Under the pieces are notes generated by a model, which did no database searches, was not told where the DNA came from, and worked only from the letters and a program-made list of their open reading frames with translations. From Antedon mediterranea (taxonomy: Eukaryota > Echinodermata > Crinoidea > Comatulida > Antedonidae), in contig NC_092672.1 in NCBI RefSeq assembly GCF_964355755.1, positions 20,086,501-20,150,500 on the forward strand: a stretch of DNA of 64,000 nt, written 5' to 3'. Shown here piece after piece: positions 19,390-31,380 of the stretch. Positions within the stretch are counted from its first letter, which is position 1; every line of letters starts with the position of its first letter. Position numbers and translations under genes: made by a program.

Positions 19390-20097
19390 AGATCTGATAT
19401 CAATGATCAGTGGCCTCTTGTACCTGACAATGATGGATGCAGCCTGTTTGGTTCTCATTGCTTTTTCTCAGTGGGTGGAAACGTATAGGAAGGTGCGTTC
19501 CAACTCTATTTTGGTTATCCAGAAACAATTCCCGTATCGGATGAGTGCTTTCAACGATGTAAAGACGTGGCAGTATGTGAGCCTATGTCGGTAGAAATCT
19601 TGTCGTATGCGACATGATTTGAATATCGTATACAGATGTGTGCCTGTTATCGTATGTTTGTGATACATCGTATTCTTATTTTGTTTTCTAAATAAAACTT
19701 TCTAGCCAAAAAATAAAAAAATTTGTCGTATGCAGATGTGTGTCTCTTATCGTATGTTTACAATGTTTTAATATTTCTGTAATAACAAACTAAAAATCGT
19801 ATTTTAATTTTTTCAATTATTTGTTATCTTTTTTTGATTTCTTACAAAGATGGGGATAATGTTAAATTGAAATTCATGAAAGCGCCTTGATTGATGCAAG
19901 CATGCAAATGTATTAGACATCGGTCATAATAATATTATTGACAATGGTGCGTGCAATACTGTTCTTGATAATGAAACAAACATTAAATTAACATAGCTAA
20001 ACTATTAACAAATCGATGGTCTTTCTCGTTATGCCTGGGGAAGCGATATGGAAACGGTAGTAAAACAGTGTTAGAACATTGATCCCAAACAGGAATA
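19390..20097 (+). pseudogene. Unidentified coding remnant, third part, and its 3' flank
   Basis: One frame at 19390-19615 is open except for one stop near 19483 and reads like protein (including DINDQWPLVPDNDGCSLFGS and DECFQRCKDVAVCEP), ending in TGA. About 80 bp later come an AATAAA and an A-rich tract at 19691-19720, followed by a partial repeat of the sequence with TCGTATGCAGATGTGTG. The rest to 20097 has no clear content. Confidence 0.35.
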
Positions 20098-20691
20098 ATG
20101 TTGCTAAGATACGAAAAGGAAAAGCAGAAAACTCAAAGCATAGAATACTTTGAAGAGATTTGCAAAAGAGTTGTGTTGACCAGAGGCTATGAATTGCATA
20201 GAGCCAGGCACTCATCGTTTTACAAATATTTATCGTATACATCTGTATACGATAATCAAATCAATGGCACGTTGTTCCCAGAGCAGATTTACGGATTTCG
20301 AAAAGTATTGAGTTTCATGCATCAAACTATAGCACAGCCAGAAGATTTGTTGAGAAAACCGATATTGAAACTGAAAAGGACCACTTGGCAGTGCATCAAG
20401 AGCGTAGACTTTAAGGTTGATTTTGGCGAATTTAGAGAAAACGCAAACATTAACGTCTTAACCATGTATCATAACGTACTGGGTGGTATTAAACGTGAAA
20501 TGAATAGAAAAGACAGTTTCCTACCAAACACTCTGTTCGATGTCATAGAGAACATTAATGTGCCACAGGGACTCTTGTGTCTTCCAAGGTCTTTTATAGC
20601 AGCCACACAGATGGCTATGCAAAAGGAATATAAATCTACCATGAAGAAATTACATCCCCACGTGACACCGGAGCTCATACAAGAATTATAG
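20098..20691 (+). CDS. Intact 197-codon ORF of unknown function
   Basis: This is the longest uninterrupted ORF outside the ROCO gene. It opens with ATG after an in-frame stop at 20080 and ends at TAG. It is basic, with a charged start (MLLRYEKEKQKTQ), no signal peptide, no clear membrane segment and no motif I can name. Other segments include FPEQIYGFRKVLSFMHQTIA and NVPQGLLCLPRSFIAATQMA. Codon use with CpG (ACG, CGT) matches the neighbouring broken remnants rather than the host introns. It probably belongs to the same unidentified mobile or viral-like element. Whether it is expressed is unknown. Confidence 0.5.
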   Translation: MLLRYEKEKQKTQSIEYFEEICKRVVLTRGYELHRARHSSFYKYLSYTSVYDNQINGTLFPEQIYGFRKVLSFMHQTIAQPEDLLRKPILKLKRTTWQCIKSVDFKVDFGEFRENANINVLTMYHNVLGGIKREMNRKDSFLPNTLFDVIENINVPQGLLCLPRSFIAATQMAMQKEYKSTMKKLHPHVTPELIQEL

Positions 20692-21356
20692 GCCTATGCT
20701 ACATTCACTCAATCAGACATTCTGAACGACATACGCATTTCTGAAAGGTTCTGTCTAAAGACAGCCATTCTTTTCTTGTTATTCGGTCGACTTTGACATT
20801 CGACAGAACGTGAAAATCCCTTTATATGCTGGGATGAGGAACATAACCGACTTGAGGAGGAGCCAGCGTTTTCCGGGTTTTTTTTTAATTTGTACTTCAG
20901 CATTGTTGAAACATAGCTTGCGTGCTTTCTCACATATATAATAAACATATACCTAATAATAGTTTTTTATAATTTTTGTTTCATTAATGGCTTTCAAAAT
21001 CATCATAATGACAGAAGATGAATGTCGATAGTATTCGACAGAACAGAGTCTTTTTCAATGTACTAAGCAATGTGGGATGGTAAAGAGCTGGAACAGATTT
21101 CAAGAGTTTCGTCCCGACGATTAAGATCGTGTAATGAGTATCCAAGTACCAGTTTCGATTCATGAAGCCTAACGGATTTTCATGTTTGCCGAGAGTGATG
21201 GTAGACTGGTATTTGCCTTCAAGGACGTCACCATGTACGTTGTTACTTTACAGACGACTTTGAAGAGCACTTTACAAACAGGTGAAATGATGGATACACC
21301 AAGAAATTTGAAGTTAAGTCAACGCGTTTGCTAAACACCTGTTATCGTGCCAGGGA
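20692..21356. other. Decayed stretch between two unidentified ORFs
   Basis: Composition is still CpG-richer than the surroundings and short open pieces occur (for example GMVKSWNRFQEFRPDD near 21080), but stops and frameshifts break all frames. Probably continuing remnant of the same element. Confidence 0.35.
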
Positions 21357-21617
21357 GTGATTTACGGCAGCGAAATCTGTCAGCCGATGTTGTGTGGACA
21401 GTATGTAGCCGAACGTTCATCTATAAAATGGACCATGAAACGGCAAAAGATAATTGCTCACGTAAACAGCATGCAAATATTTGCTTGGAGAATGCTACCA
21501 AATCGAGTCGTTGAAGGCTGTCAGGATGCATGTGTTCTCTGCAAAATGTATCATATGCTTCACAAAGAAGATAGCGTTATTCCATCCATAATCCGTACAC
21601 GTTACCTACATCTTTAA
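21357..21617 (+). pseudogene. Unidentified ORF fragment of 86 codons
   Basis: The frame is open from before 21357 to TAA at 21615 and includes MKRQKIIAHVNSMQIFAWRM and QDACVLCKMYHMLHKEDSVI. It has four Cys and is basic. A second copy of its 3' end, with a 16-bp difference, starts the duplicate at 23567. I cannot assign a family. Confidence 0.35.
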
Positions 21618-23045
21618 TAAGTCGTTTGTTATACACAGTTCATTGTTGCTATATTATTATTCATGGAGAGCACTCCCGGATCACTTCATTATTTCTTATA
21701 GTATATTTTGAAACAATTTTAAATAATACAATGTTTAACCAGGTTTTATATTGTTTCTATATATTTGGTATTAATGAAAATAATGTATTTGTTATGTATA
21801 TTGGAAAAAATATATAAAAAGAAATATGATTTACAATATTATTTAAATTATTTGTACTGTTTATAAATTGACACACGCACATACAAAGACGCAGACAACT
21901 GATGGGTAAACTTTTTCTTTGATTAGAAGAATTAAATATTGGATTTGATATATAATAATTCTAATTTTTGTTAATTATAATCACAGACAAAATGAGATTT
22001 TAGGCTATAGTAATCATTCATAATACCGTAAGCACATTTGTCATAAATGTAGGCCATACAACATTGGAATGTCGGTCCTTGACTCGCTACGGATTACCGT
22101 AGGTTAGAGCAGCCTGTTTACACGTATGGGCGTAAGCCATGGCGTGGGCATTGCGTAGCCTACGCCTTGCGTGTGAAGGCATTTACTACGCCACGTTCGT
22201 GGCGTTAGATAACAAGCCTAACGCTGTGTCGTTTGTTCCACAGTCCATTGTTTCTTGATAATTTATTTATTCAGAGAACACCGGAACACATTTTTTTAAA
22301 TAGTATATTTCTAAACATTTTTATATAATACAATTTTTAATAACCAGATTATATATTTTTATATTTTGTAATGACCAATTGATGATTATTTAATTTGTAG
22401 GCCTATATTGGACAAAATAAAAATAAAATATATTTGACATATTATTATTTGATATAATTTAACGTACGCACATAAAGAGACGCAGACAACTAAACTTTTA
22501 CTTTGATTAGAAGTAATAATTGTTTATTTGATTTGATATAATAATTCTAATATTTGCTACGTCTACTCTAAGACCCGTAAGGTCCGTATTAATGACTGGA
22601 CTATCTCTGGATTTAGTCTGGACAATCTTTAGTCCTGGACTAAACCAGTATTAAAATCGGCAAAAGATAGTCATGAATACGGGCCAATGTGATTGTGGCC
22701 TACACTTAACAGGTCTGCCTCATTATTTAAGCCCTTAATTTCAAAACTGAACTTGTCATGTCACACAACAAAGCGGCAAGTACGCCACCAATATTTTGGA
22801 ACGTAAGTGATAACAGTTATCAGACATTCAAACACTCTCCGTTTATTTAAGTGTTGATATACTATTTGTTAGCAAAGTGTATTTAGAAGTGATAGTGAGT
22901 TGAAAATTACAGTAGGCCTGTAAAGATGGTCTATGATTGTGTAAATGCTATTTTAGGAAACAAATGCAAACTTTGTCTTGCTAGTACTTAAAGATGTATT
23001 GTCCCCCAATAACATGAAAAATAAAGATTAATTAAATCAGACTTT
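21522..23045. repeat. Segmental duplication, copy A
   Basis: From CAGGATGCATGTGTTCTCT to GAAGATTAATTAAATC the block is colinear with 23567-25754. Differences are small indels, an expanded 62-bp minisatellite and a 197-bp insertion in copy B. It contains the inverted-end block at about 22108-22210 and a small MITE at 22581-22685. No gene other than the ORF tail at its left edge. Confidence 0.85.
22581..22685. mobile_element. 105-bp MITE (copy A)
   Basis: Ends GGTCCGTATTAATGACT and, inverted, GGCCCGTATTCATGACT. Internal halves also pair (TTTAGTCTGGAC with GTCCTGGACTAAA). The same element is at 25022-25126 in copy B, so it predates the duplication. Confidence 0.7.
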
Positions 23046-23566
23046 GAATAGATTATTTTATATTAGATCAGTATATTATGCTAGTATGGTTTATTTTAAA
23101 CTTCGGAGTGACGAATAAAGAATCTATGTATAGGCTGGCAAGTCTTGGGAAGCGTGTTATTATTTGTATTGATTCCACGGTATCAGTTGACTTTAACAAA
23201 TATTCTGCCTTCCCCCTTTTACAAATTACAGATATTAATAGAACTACTAGGGCAGTTCTTTGATGTCCCATGTTCGCTGTATGTGGCCTGTACAATACAG
23301 ACAAATAAATAAATAGATAAACGGTACAGCTTGAAACAAAAACAAAGGGATAAAACTCAACTGTAATTTAAAATACAATGGAGATCACGGTTAAATCAAA
23401 ACAACTGTAGGCCTATACAGTTCTTGTGAGCTAATTACAAATTACCGATCTCTTGACAATAAGTTAGTGTTATTTCTTTTGTCGAGAAGCTACTAGGCCT
23501 ATATTTGGAAAATCACAAGAAGGGCAGGGCGTAGGATTTGAATTGATGTCTGTACTTGAATTTAAA
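23046..23566. other. Sequence between the duplicated blocks, possible retrotransposon tail
   Basis: At about 23050-23310 a segment ends in AATAAATAAATAGATAAA, like the 3' tail of a LINE. Both strands are open for 60-80 codons but I see no RT motif. Nothing else was recognised. Confidence 0.35.
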
Positions 23567-23689
23567 CAGGATGCATGTGTTCTCTTGGTAAAACGAAATC
23601 TGCAAAATGTATCATCTGCTTCACAAAGAAGATAGCGTTATTCCATCCATAATCCGTACAGGTTACCTACATCTTTAATAAGTCGTTTG

Positions 23690-24121
23690 TTATACACAGT
23701 TCATTGTTACTATTTTATTATTCATGGAGAGCACTCCCGGATCACTTCATATTTACGCAGTTCATTGTTGCTATATTATTATTCATAGAGAGCACTCCCG
23801 GATCACTTCATTATTTACACAGTTCATTGTTGCTATATTATTATTCGTAGAGAGCACTCCCGGATCACTTCATTATTTACGCAGTTCATTGTTGCTATAT
23901 TATTATTCATAGAGAGCACTCCCGGATCACTTCATTATTTACACAGTTCATTGTTGCTATATTATTATTCATAGAGAGCACTCCCGGATCACTTCATTAT
24001 TTACACAGTTCATTGTTGCTATATTATTATTCATGGAGAGCACTCCCGGATCACTTCATTATTTACGCAGTTCATTGTTGCTATATTATTATTCATGGAG
24101 AGCACTCCGAAACACTTCATT
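23690..24121. repeat. 62-bp minisatellite, seven copies
   Basis: Each unit has CAGTTCATTGTTGCTATATT and GAGAGCACTCCCGGATCACT. Unit ends fall at 23750, 23811, 23873, 23935, 23997, 24059 and 24121. Copy A of the duplication has a single unit, so the array grew after duplication or shrank in copy A. Confidence 0.95.
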
Positions 24122-25021
24122 ACTTCTTATACAGTAGTATATTTTGAAACAGTTTAAAATAATGCAATGTTTAACCAGGTTTTATATTTTTTTCTATATA
24201 ATTATTTGGTATTAATGAAAATAATGTATTTGTTATGTATATTGGAAAAAATATATAAAAGAAATATATTTACAATATGATTTTAATTATTTGTATATAA
24301 TTTGACACACGTAGGCCTACATACAAAGACGCAGACAACTGACATGTAAACTTTTACTTTGATTAGAAGAATTAAATATTGGATTTGATATGATTCTAAT
24401 TTTTGTTAATTATAATCACAGACAAAGTGAGATTTTAGGCTATAGTAATCATTCATACCGTAAGCATTAATCTACAAGCACATTTGTCATAAATGTAGGC
24501 CATACAACATTGGAATGTCGGTCCTTGACTCGCCACGGATTACCGTAGGTTAGAGCCTGTTTACACGTCGTATGGGCGTAAGCCATGGCGTACGCATTGC
24601 GTAGCCTACGCCTTGCGTGTGAAGGCACTTACTACGCCACGTTCGTGGCGTTAGATAACGAGCCTAACGCTGTGTCGTTTGTTCCACAGTCCATTGTTTC
24701 TTGATAATTTATTTATTCAGAGCACACCGGAACACATTTTTTAAATAGTATATTTCGAAACATTTTTATATAATACAATTTTTAATAACCATATATATTT
24801 TTTATATTTTGTAATGACCAATTGATGATTATTTAATTTGTAGGCCTATATTGGACAAAATAAAAATAAAATATATTTGACATTATTATTTGATATAATT
24901 TAACGTACGCACATAAAGAGACGCAGACAACTAAACTTTTACTTTTATTAGAAGTAATAATTGTTTATTTGATTTGATATAATAATTCTAATATTTGCTA
25001 CGTCTACTCTAAGACCCGTAA

Positions 25022-25126
25022 GGTCCGTATTAATGACTGGACTATCTCTGGATTTAGTCTGGACAATCTTTAGTCCTGGACTAAACCAGTATTAAAATCG
25101 GCAAAAGATAGTCATGAATACGGGCC
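25022..25126. mobile_element. 105-bp MITE (copy B)
   Basis: Same element as at 22581-22685, carried along in the segmental duplication. Confidence 0.7.
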
Positions 25127-25147
25127 AATGTGATTGTGGCCTACACT

Positions 25148-25344
25148 ATGCAGTCATTCACAGTACGCATTAACCTCAACAACAGTCACTGATCGTTTTA
25201 TATTTTAGTACATATAGATATAGATATCACATACAAGTTCATAAATCACATTTAGTCCAAAAATATCATAACCAGCAACTACAATTGAAAAACATTCATG
25301 TCAAAGAAAAGCAACTTACAAATATATTAATAAACAACTTCACT
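25148..25344. mobile_element. 197-bp insertion present only in copy B
   Basis: Copy A reads CTACACTTAACAGG across this site. Copy B reads CTACACT, then 197 bp, then TAACAGG, with CACT at both borders (25144-25147 and 25341-25344). The insertion starts ATGCAGTCATTCACAG. It has no obvious inverted ends or poly(A), so its class is unknown. Confidence 0.7.
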
Positions 25345-25700
25345 TAACAGGTCTGCCTCATTATTTAAGCCCTTAATTTCAAAACTGAACTTGTCATGGC
25401 ACACAACAAAGCGGCAAGTACGCCACCAATATTGGAACGTAAGTGATAACAGTTATCAGACAGTCAAACACTCTCCGTTTATTTAAGTGTTGATATACTA
25501 TTTGTTAGCAAAGTGTATTTAGAAGTGATAGTGAGTTTACAGTAGGCCTGTAAAGATGGCCTATGATTGTGTAAATGCTATTTTAGGAAACAAATGCAAA
25601 CTTTATGTCTGTTCTGTTATACTAGTAGGCCTACTTTAACTAAAATCATTGGTAATGTTTGTCTTGCTAAAAGATGTTGCTAGTACTAGTAGTTGTACTC

Positions 25701-25983
25701 AAAGATGTATTGTCCCACAAAAACATGAAAAATGAAGATTAATTAAATCAGACTAATAAAGTTAATCAATTCCGTAGGAAAAAAAATGTTTTCACTTATA
25801 AAATAACATAATAAATAGTTAAATTCAACCAAAAATCCATTGGCTGGCAGCCAATTTGACCATTTTTGCTTAAATACATTTTTTCCAATTTATCCAAAAG
25901 TGGATAACTATCATGTGACATTAAATGGCATATTGAAAAAGTTAAAGTTAAAAATTATTTTTCAGGGGGGACAATACATCTTT
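25701..25983. mobile_element. MITE with AAAGATGTATTGTCCC ends
   Basis: Left AAAGATGTATTGTCCCA and inverted right GGGACAATACATCTTT form 16-bp inverted repeats. A left-end fragment is at about 22991-23045 and a diverged copy at 56671-57028. Confidence 0.75.
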
Positions 25984-27540
25984 AAACTAAATTTCCTAGG
26001 TTTAATCAATTTAGTAGGCCTAGTATATATGGTCGCAATAAAGTTTATTTTGATTGTATGAGCATTAAGCGATTGATTATTCAAACTTTCGCTTGTCATT
26101 TAATTTAATTTAATTGTCATTTAATATTTAGTTTTAATTGGTTAAAACAACGAAAGGAATGTGCTCACCCCCACAACTAACGTATGCACTATTTTCTATA
26201 AATCGATAACAGGCGTAAAATCAGAAGTAAAATAGGCATACAACTTATTTTTCTAAGCATGCAATTTGGGTAAAAATACACAAAATTTTTCAATAAAAAT
26301 AGGTAGTCTGTGTAAAAAATAATATAAAAATATATTAGTTGTTAAGGTTTTTTTTAAAATTGTTGTCATATTGTTTATGGGGCCCTCAAAACGACAACAA
26401 AACATAATAATGGCATAAAAATGGCAAGGAGGCATTAATAAAAAGATTAAAATGTAGGGCTACAATAAAACAATGTTAAAAATTGGATTAATTAATATAA
26501 GTCATTGCAGTCATTTCCCAGGTACGTACTTCTCAAGATCCAGGTCATAGAATGTAGAGTCGCCCACCCACCCTTCTTCAGCAACAGCACAGTACACGTG
26601 TGTGATGGCATGATGGCTCATCAAAAAAAGTTCTCAAAATGAAACATGTATTTATATGGGGTGAACATGTTGTTACGTTTGTTACCGGTTATATTTTATG
26701 GTAATTAATAATTTATAGAACAGTGAATGTTAGGAAAAAATGGCGAAATAAATGTAAGGGTACACTCAGCTACTAAACTATAATTAGGTCTATTATTAGG
26801 CCTAGCCTAGGCCTAGGCTAAATACTACGTACTAGCTAGGCCTAGCCCTAGGCCTAGCTAGGCCTAAGTGTCTGTAGGCCTACTTATGTAGGGTGATGTA
26901 GGCCTAAGGCTATACTACTAACTACTTTCTCTAGGCCTAGGCCTAAATACTAAATACTACTAACTAGGCCTAGTGTCTGTCTATAGGCCTAGGCCTACTA
27001 GTACTTATGTAAGTTGATGTAGGCCTAAGTAAGGCTATACTATCTAGACAAAAAGGGTGCTAGAGTAATACATAGGAGGAGGAACAGGTAAGGCTGGACC
27101 AGGCCTAGTACAAGTTAGGCTTATAGCTAGCTAGATACTGTTTAGGCATAGCCTACTAGGATCATCATAATAGCAGTTTTCATACTGGAATTACGGAAAA
27201 AGGTTAAAGGTTTCAAGATGGTTTTAGGCCTAGGGTTAAACCATATAATATTTATCTATATATAAATTATGGATAATTCTGACATAGGCGAGCACAATGC
27301 AAAAACTTCGGTACAAATCTCCGCCTTGGATACCTACCTTATCTATCCGAGATGTACCGCGAAACGTAGATTTGATAACATTAGTGTGCACGCCGACGCT
27401 ATTGTTCCATATTTATATCTTAGGAAGATATTATAAAGAGTTTTTTAACAACATTTATGATTTCAACATTGGATTTTCCTCTCAATTTCAATTCTTCCCG
27501 GTCAAAGTAATTTCCGGGTTTAAGATAAGTTCACCTTCTC
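25984..27540. other. Intergenic stretch with a TAGGCCTA cluster
   Basis: No gene that I can support. The notable part is 26780-27030, where AGGCCTAG/TAGGCCTA words occur about twenty times. An open frame starting at 27297 runs into the GCGAGGCA repeat block and is probably not a gene. Confidence 0.6.
26780..27030. repeat. Dense cluster of TAGGCCTA palindromes
   Basis: Runs such as CTAGGCCTAGGCTA and CTAGCTAGGCCTAG are packed here, in two diverged halves that also share ACTTATGTA(G/A)G(G/T)TGATGTAGG. The octamer is scattered elsewhere in the window in lower density. Confidence 0.85.
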
Positions 27541-30165
27541 TTTTAAAGAGTGTTGACAAAGTGCGAGGCAGCAAGGCAAGCGAGGCATGCCAAATATTTG
27601 TGCGGCATGCCAAATATTTATGCGAGGCATCATTTTATCATTTCCAAAAGTGCGAGGCATGCAAGACATATAGTTTACAATTTCAAAAAGGTGCGAGGCA
27701 TATCTTAACGTGCTATTATGCTATATTATAGGCCTAATAATCAATCGATACAAGCGTATCTAAATAGATTCGTGTATACACTCATCATGTTGTTTATTTT
27801 TATGTAACGATTGTTTTTTCATTCAAGTCATATCGTGTCAAATTTTACTTTTACAAAAGTGCCCAAACTACGGTTCAAAAATCTGAACGACAGTCTTCAA
27901 CTTTCGATAAACAATAATTGTTATAGCGACACACTCATCAAATGACTGCAATGTTTGTTGGCATTTCGAGCGTGTTCACTCACATGTCTCTCGAACATTG
28001 CAGAGTGAAAATAATATTTTGTCACACCCCTGCGCCTAGATCCGGTAGACCCGAGAGATGGAAAATCCCTCTTTAATATTTATCAGGTAGCGGAATGATT
28101 CAGCCCTCAGCTCAGAGGATTGTGGTGCATTCCCCTCCTATAGCACGTGGTTTCAGCAGCAACGCACAGACTTCTCTCTGAGCGGCGTGCCAAAGACATT
28201 TTTGACATTCCATTCTCTAGGAACAACACGTGTACCTCTCTCGCAAATAAGGTGAACAGCGATTGCCAGGACAAGTTCAATAACTGGCGGTGAATAAAAG
28301 TTAACTGATATGCCGATCCAATAACATGCCGCAAAGAAAAAAATTGCGACAGAATTCTGGAGCGCGTGTGAAAAAAGACTTGTAATACTAGGCCTAAAAT
28401 TAAACTTTAGCTAATATGCTTAGCCCTAACCTAGATAAGAGGCCTATGTAGAAAATAATTTAATCAATTTTGATAAAATAATAATTGGTGTAATATTTAA
28501 TAATGATACACTATTCCTGTTTTAGTAAGCTAGGTATATTACGAACGATTTTTATTTATTGTTGTCCATGTACGTACTAATAAACCTGGCGCTAGTTTCC
28601 TTCGCTTGTATTTTTACTCCAAATTTGATAAATAACTAACTTTATCGTGTGAATACCACACCTTAGAAGTATACCTCATGAGTACTTTAATGAAAGAATC
28701 ACATAAAAAGTAACAAATAAATCCTTAAATTAATGATTTTACAGGCGTGTTTCTCGCACACTGTTCGCGAATTTCACTTATTCAATGTTCAATATTTTTG
28801 TTTCTATGGAGCCCCAAAAGAGCAACGATAATAGAGGACTAAAACTCAGTGGAATGCGTCAATTTCTCATGCATTTATTGGTGAAAAACACGTTTTATTT
28901 CAATATATTTGTTAATTTGTCAATAAAAATGTTGTAATATGTTACTGCTGATACTGTTCTGTTTTCAAAGAATAATAATCGATCCTAAATCAACATCACT
29001 ACCTAGTCTAGACCTAGGACATCCTACTAAGGATATTATGATGAATTTTTCTATTTTATTCATCATCATCATCATTCGCGGTACTATATACGTACCATTT
29101 ATTTGTATCAACAACAAAATAATACAGTATTTCTTTCACAAGAATATTTCTATAAACTTATTTGATACAAAACGGGTATGCAATGAGCCGAAGCTCTTAA
29201 ACGCATTACCCTATAATACAGATATCTAATTAGCAAATAAAACAATAAAAGTACAAATAGAAATAAAAAGTAAAAGTAACAAAAGTGAACTCTACATGAG
29301 TGAGTATTTATTTATTAATAGTTGTTGTATTTCCTTTTTAAATTTTCCGATTTTAGTTTCACACTTTATGTTTTCAGGTAAACGGTTCCAAATATTTGCC
29401 CCTCTATAGGCAATACTTCTTTGTCCTATATTTGTTCTTTTTAGAGGAATACGGAAATCACTCTTCTTCCGCGTACCATACTCATGTACAGATTCCATTT
29501 TTGTAAAAAAAGAGTTAAATGAAACTGGTAAATTGCCCATACGGAATTGAAACATAAATACAGCAGTGTACTTTTCATACAAGTCAAAAATATTCAATAG
29601 GTTTCTTTAAAATGTTAACGAAACCGTGTACATTATCAACAGTAACATTTTTCCTTACTGACAGTGACAAAATCTATTGAAATTGTACTTGATTTTCACC
29701 AAATAATGCGTTAAATATAAATGGATTCCACAGAGTTTTTAGCCCTCTAATTAATTTTGCTCTTTTGGCGTTCCATAGAAACCAAAATATTGAACATTGA
29801 GTGTGCGAAATGCGAGAAAAACAACGTCTGTAAAATCACCAATTTAATGGATTTATTGTTACTTTTATGTGATTTTTCTTCATTAAAGTAGGCCTACTAA
29901 TTCTAAGCTGTGGTATTCAGGATAAAGTTGGTTAAAATACGTACAAGGCAGGTGCAAAAGAAAACTAGCCTAGCGGGCCTAGGCCTAGGCTACTTCAATT
30001 TCGGTGATTTCCTGCCTTGCAATTTTGAGAAATGATAAAATGATGCCTCGCATTTTTTGATGATGGTAAAACGATGCCTCGCATAAATTTCTGACTTGCC
30101 TCGCATGCCTTCCCTGCCTCGCGTGCCTCGCTGCCTCGCACTTTGTTACTACCCTCTTTTAAACA
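27541..30165. mobile_element. Large inverted-repeat element with GCGAGGCA-rich ends
   Basis: The outer arms 27541-27680 and 30020-30165 are inverse to each other, both rich in GCGAGGCA and both starting TTTTAAAGAG then CAAAGTGCGAGGCAGC. Inner arms 28600-28860 and 29735-29950 are also inverse (for example TCAATGTTCAATATTTTTGT against ACCAAAATATTGAACATTGA). The left arm has about 900 bp extra (27700-28600). A LINE fragment lies in the centre. I cannot name the transposon family. Confidence 0.7.
29292..29597 (-). pseudogene. C-terminal fragment of a LINE reverse transcriptase
   Basis: The minus-strand frame contains YRGANIWNRLPENIK then KFKKEIQQLLI, the typical end of CR1/Rex-type LINE ORF2 proteins (YRG..IWN.LP..I, then FK..L...L). 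The preceding TRKKSDFRIPLKRTNIGQRS also fits. No RT core is present, so this is a 5'-truncated copy. Confidence 0.75.
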
Positions 30166-31380
30166 CAAGGGAGCAGTTAAAATAATAGATTTGACCCTAA
30201 AGGTGACTGGAAACAGGCACTTTCCATCAATCAATACAGTGTCCCTTTGGAAGACGAAAAAAAATCAGATAGTAGGAGTCATAGCCATTTCAGTTTTTTG
30301 TTTATTTTAAAACATACCACGCGTGTGTGAAGGTACAGTAGTTAAATTATACTGCAAATTAATAAAGATCAAATTAAATATACATCATAAAGAATCAGAA
30401 TATATTGTGGGGAATAGTATTATAAATTACATAGGGAGATTTGATGATAAGACATTTTTCGAGTGAAATCCCGATAGCTGAGTTTTATTGAGTAAGCTTG
30501 CAGGAATAACTGTAGGCTATCTTCCTGTGTCCCGTTAGGACCGAGATGTCTGCCCATGTTGCAAGCCGTAATGTCTTCTTTCTTGGGCCCACTCTGTTAC
30601 GGCAGTTTCAAAAGATGATTAAATTAAATAATGTATTAATAATTATTAGGATGGTATTCATTTGAATAAACGCCTCTCCAATAAAACATCACTTTGAATA
30701 ATAAACCCCCCCCCCCCCAACCCAACTATCTAATAAACATCCATCCACATATTTATAATAACACAGTTATACTATTTGTAGTAGAATTTACCGCACTGTT
30801 ATCTACAAAATTTACCAAGCATTTGTTATTCTTTTTTACCACTTTTCATATCTACTGTATTAGAGGATTTCATTTGATTATAAATGTTACCATATTATTA
30901 AAACTAAAAAATTTAACATATTATATCCCTCGAATAAGCACCTCCCTCAAATGACCTCCGCCTCCCCAAAGGGCCCTACCAAACAATAAAAACTATACTT
31001 TAAAATGTTATTAATCATCTAAAACACTGTGAAACAAAGTAGTTTAGTTTTACGAATGTCAAGCATTTTCAATAATGGTAACCGACAGAAAATGTATAAG
31101 GAGAACATTATCATTCCGAGAACCATCGTCTACACTTCCTAGAGGGGGAGCGAGCGAAGCGAGCTAACCCTCTAGTATTATAAATAAAGGAAGTAAATTC
31201 ATTGGTTAGTGTTCATTAAATATCTTTGTATCAAAATTGATTAAATTCACAGCGTTAATGAATGGTGGCACAGAATAGTTAGCTCTTGTTAAGAAAGCTA
31301 ATTGTAATACTTTACTCTCTGTCCAAATTAGCTATTAAATCAAATCAACATCACAGGCAGAATGGGAAAGCATACCCGTT
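30166..31380. other. Intergenic; poly-C run and a short GC-rich palindrome
   Basis: No gene is seen. A run of 13 C lies at 30706-30718. At about 31139-31177 CTAGAGGG and CCCTCTAG flank a GAGCGAGCGAAGCGAGC core, possibly the end of a small element. Confidence 0.5.

Larger units (their letters stand above)
23567..25754. repeat. Segmental duplication, copy B
   Basis: Colinear partner of 21522-23045. It carries seven 62-bp minisatellite units where copy A has one, and a 197-bp insertion at 25148-25344. The spacing between copies is about 2.05 kb at the left end. Confidence 0.85.

Noticed and set aside
27297-27731. 144-codon open frame
   Set aside because: Its second half is the GCGAGGCA repeat of an inverted element and the first half has no recognisable domain.
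28107-28334. Minus-strand 75-codon frame and a plus-strand frame with AKDIFDIPFSRNNTCTS
   Set aside because: Both look partly coding, but I could not match a family or find neighbouring motifs, and the region is an insertion in a repeat arm.
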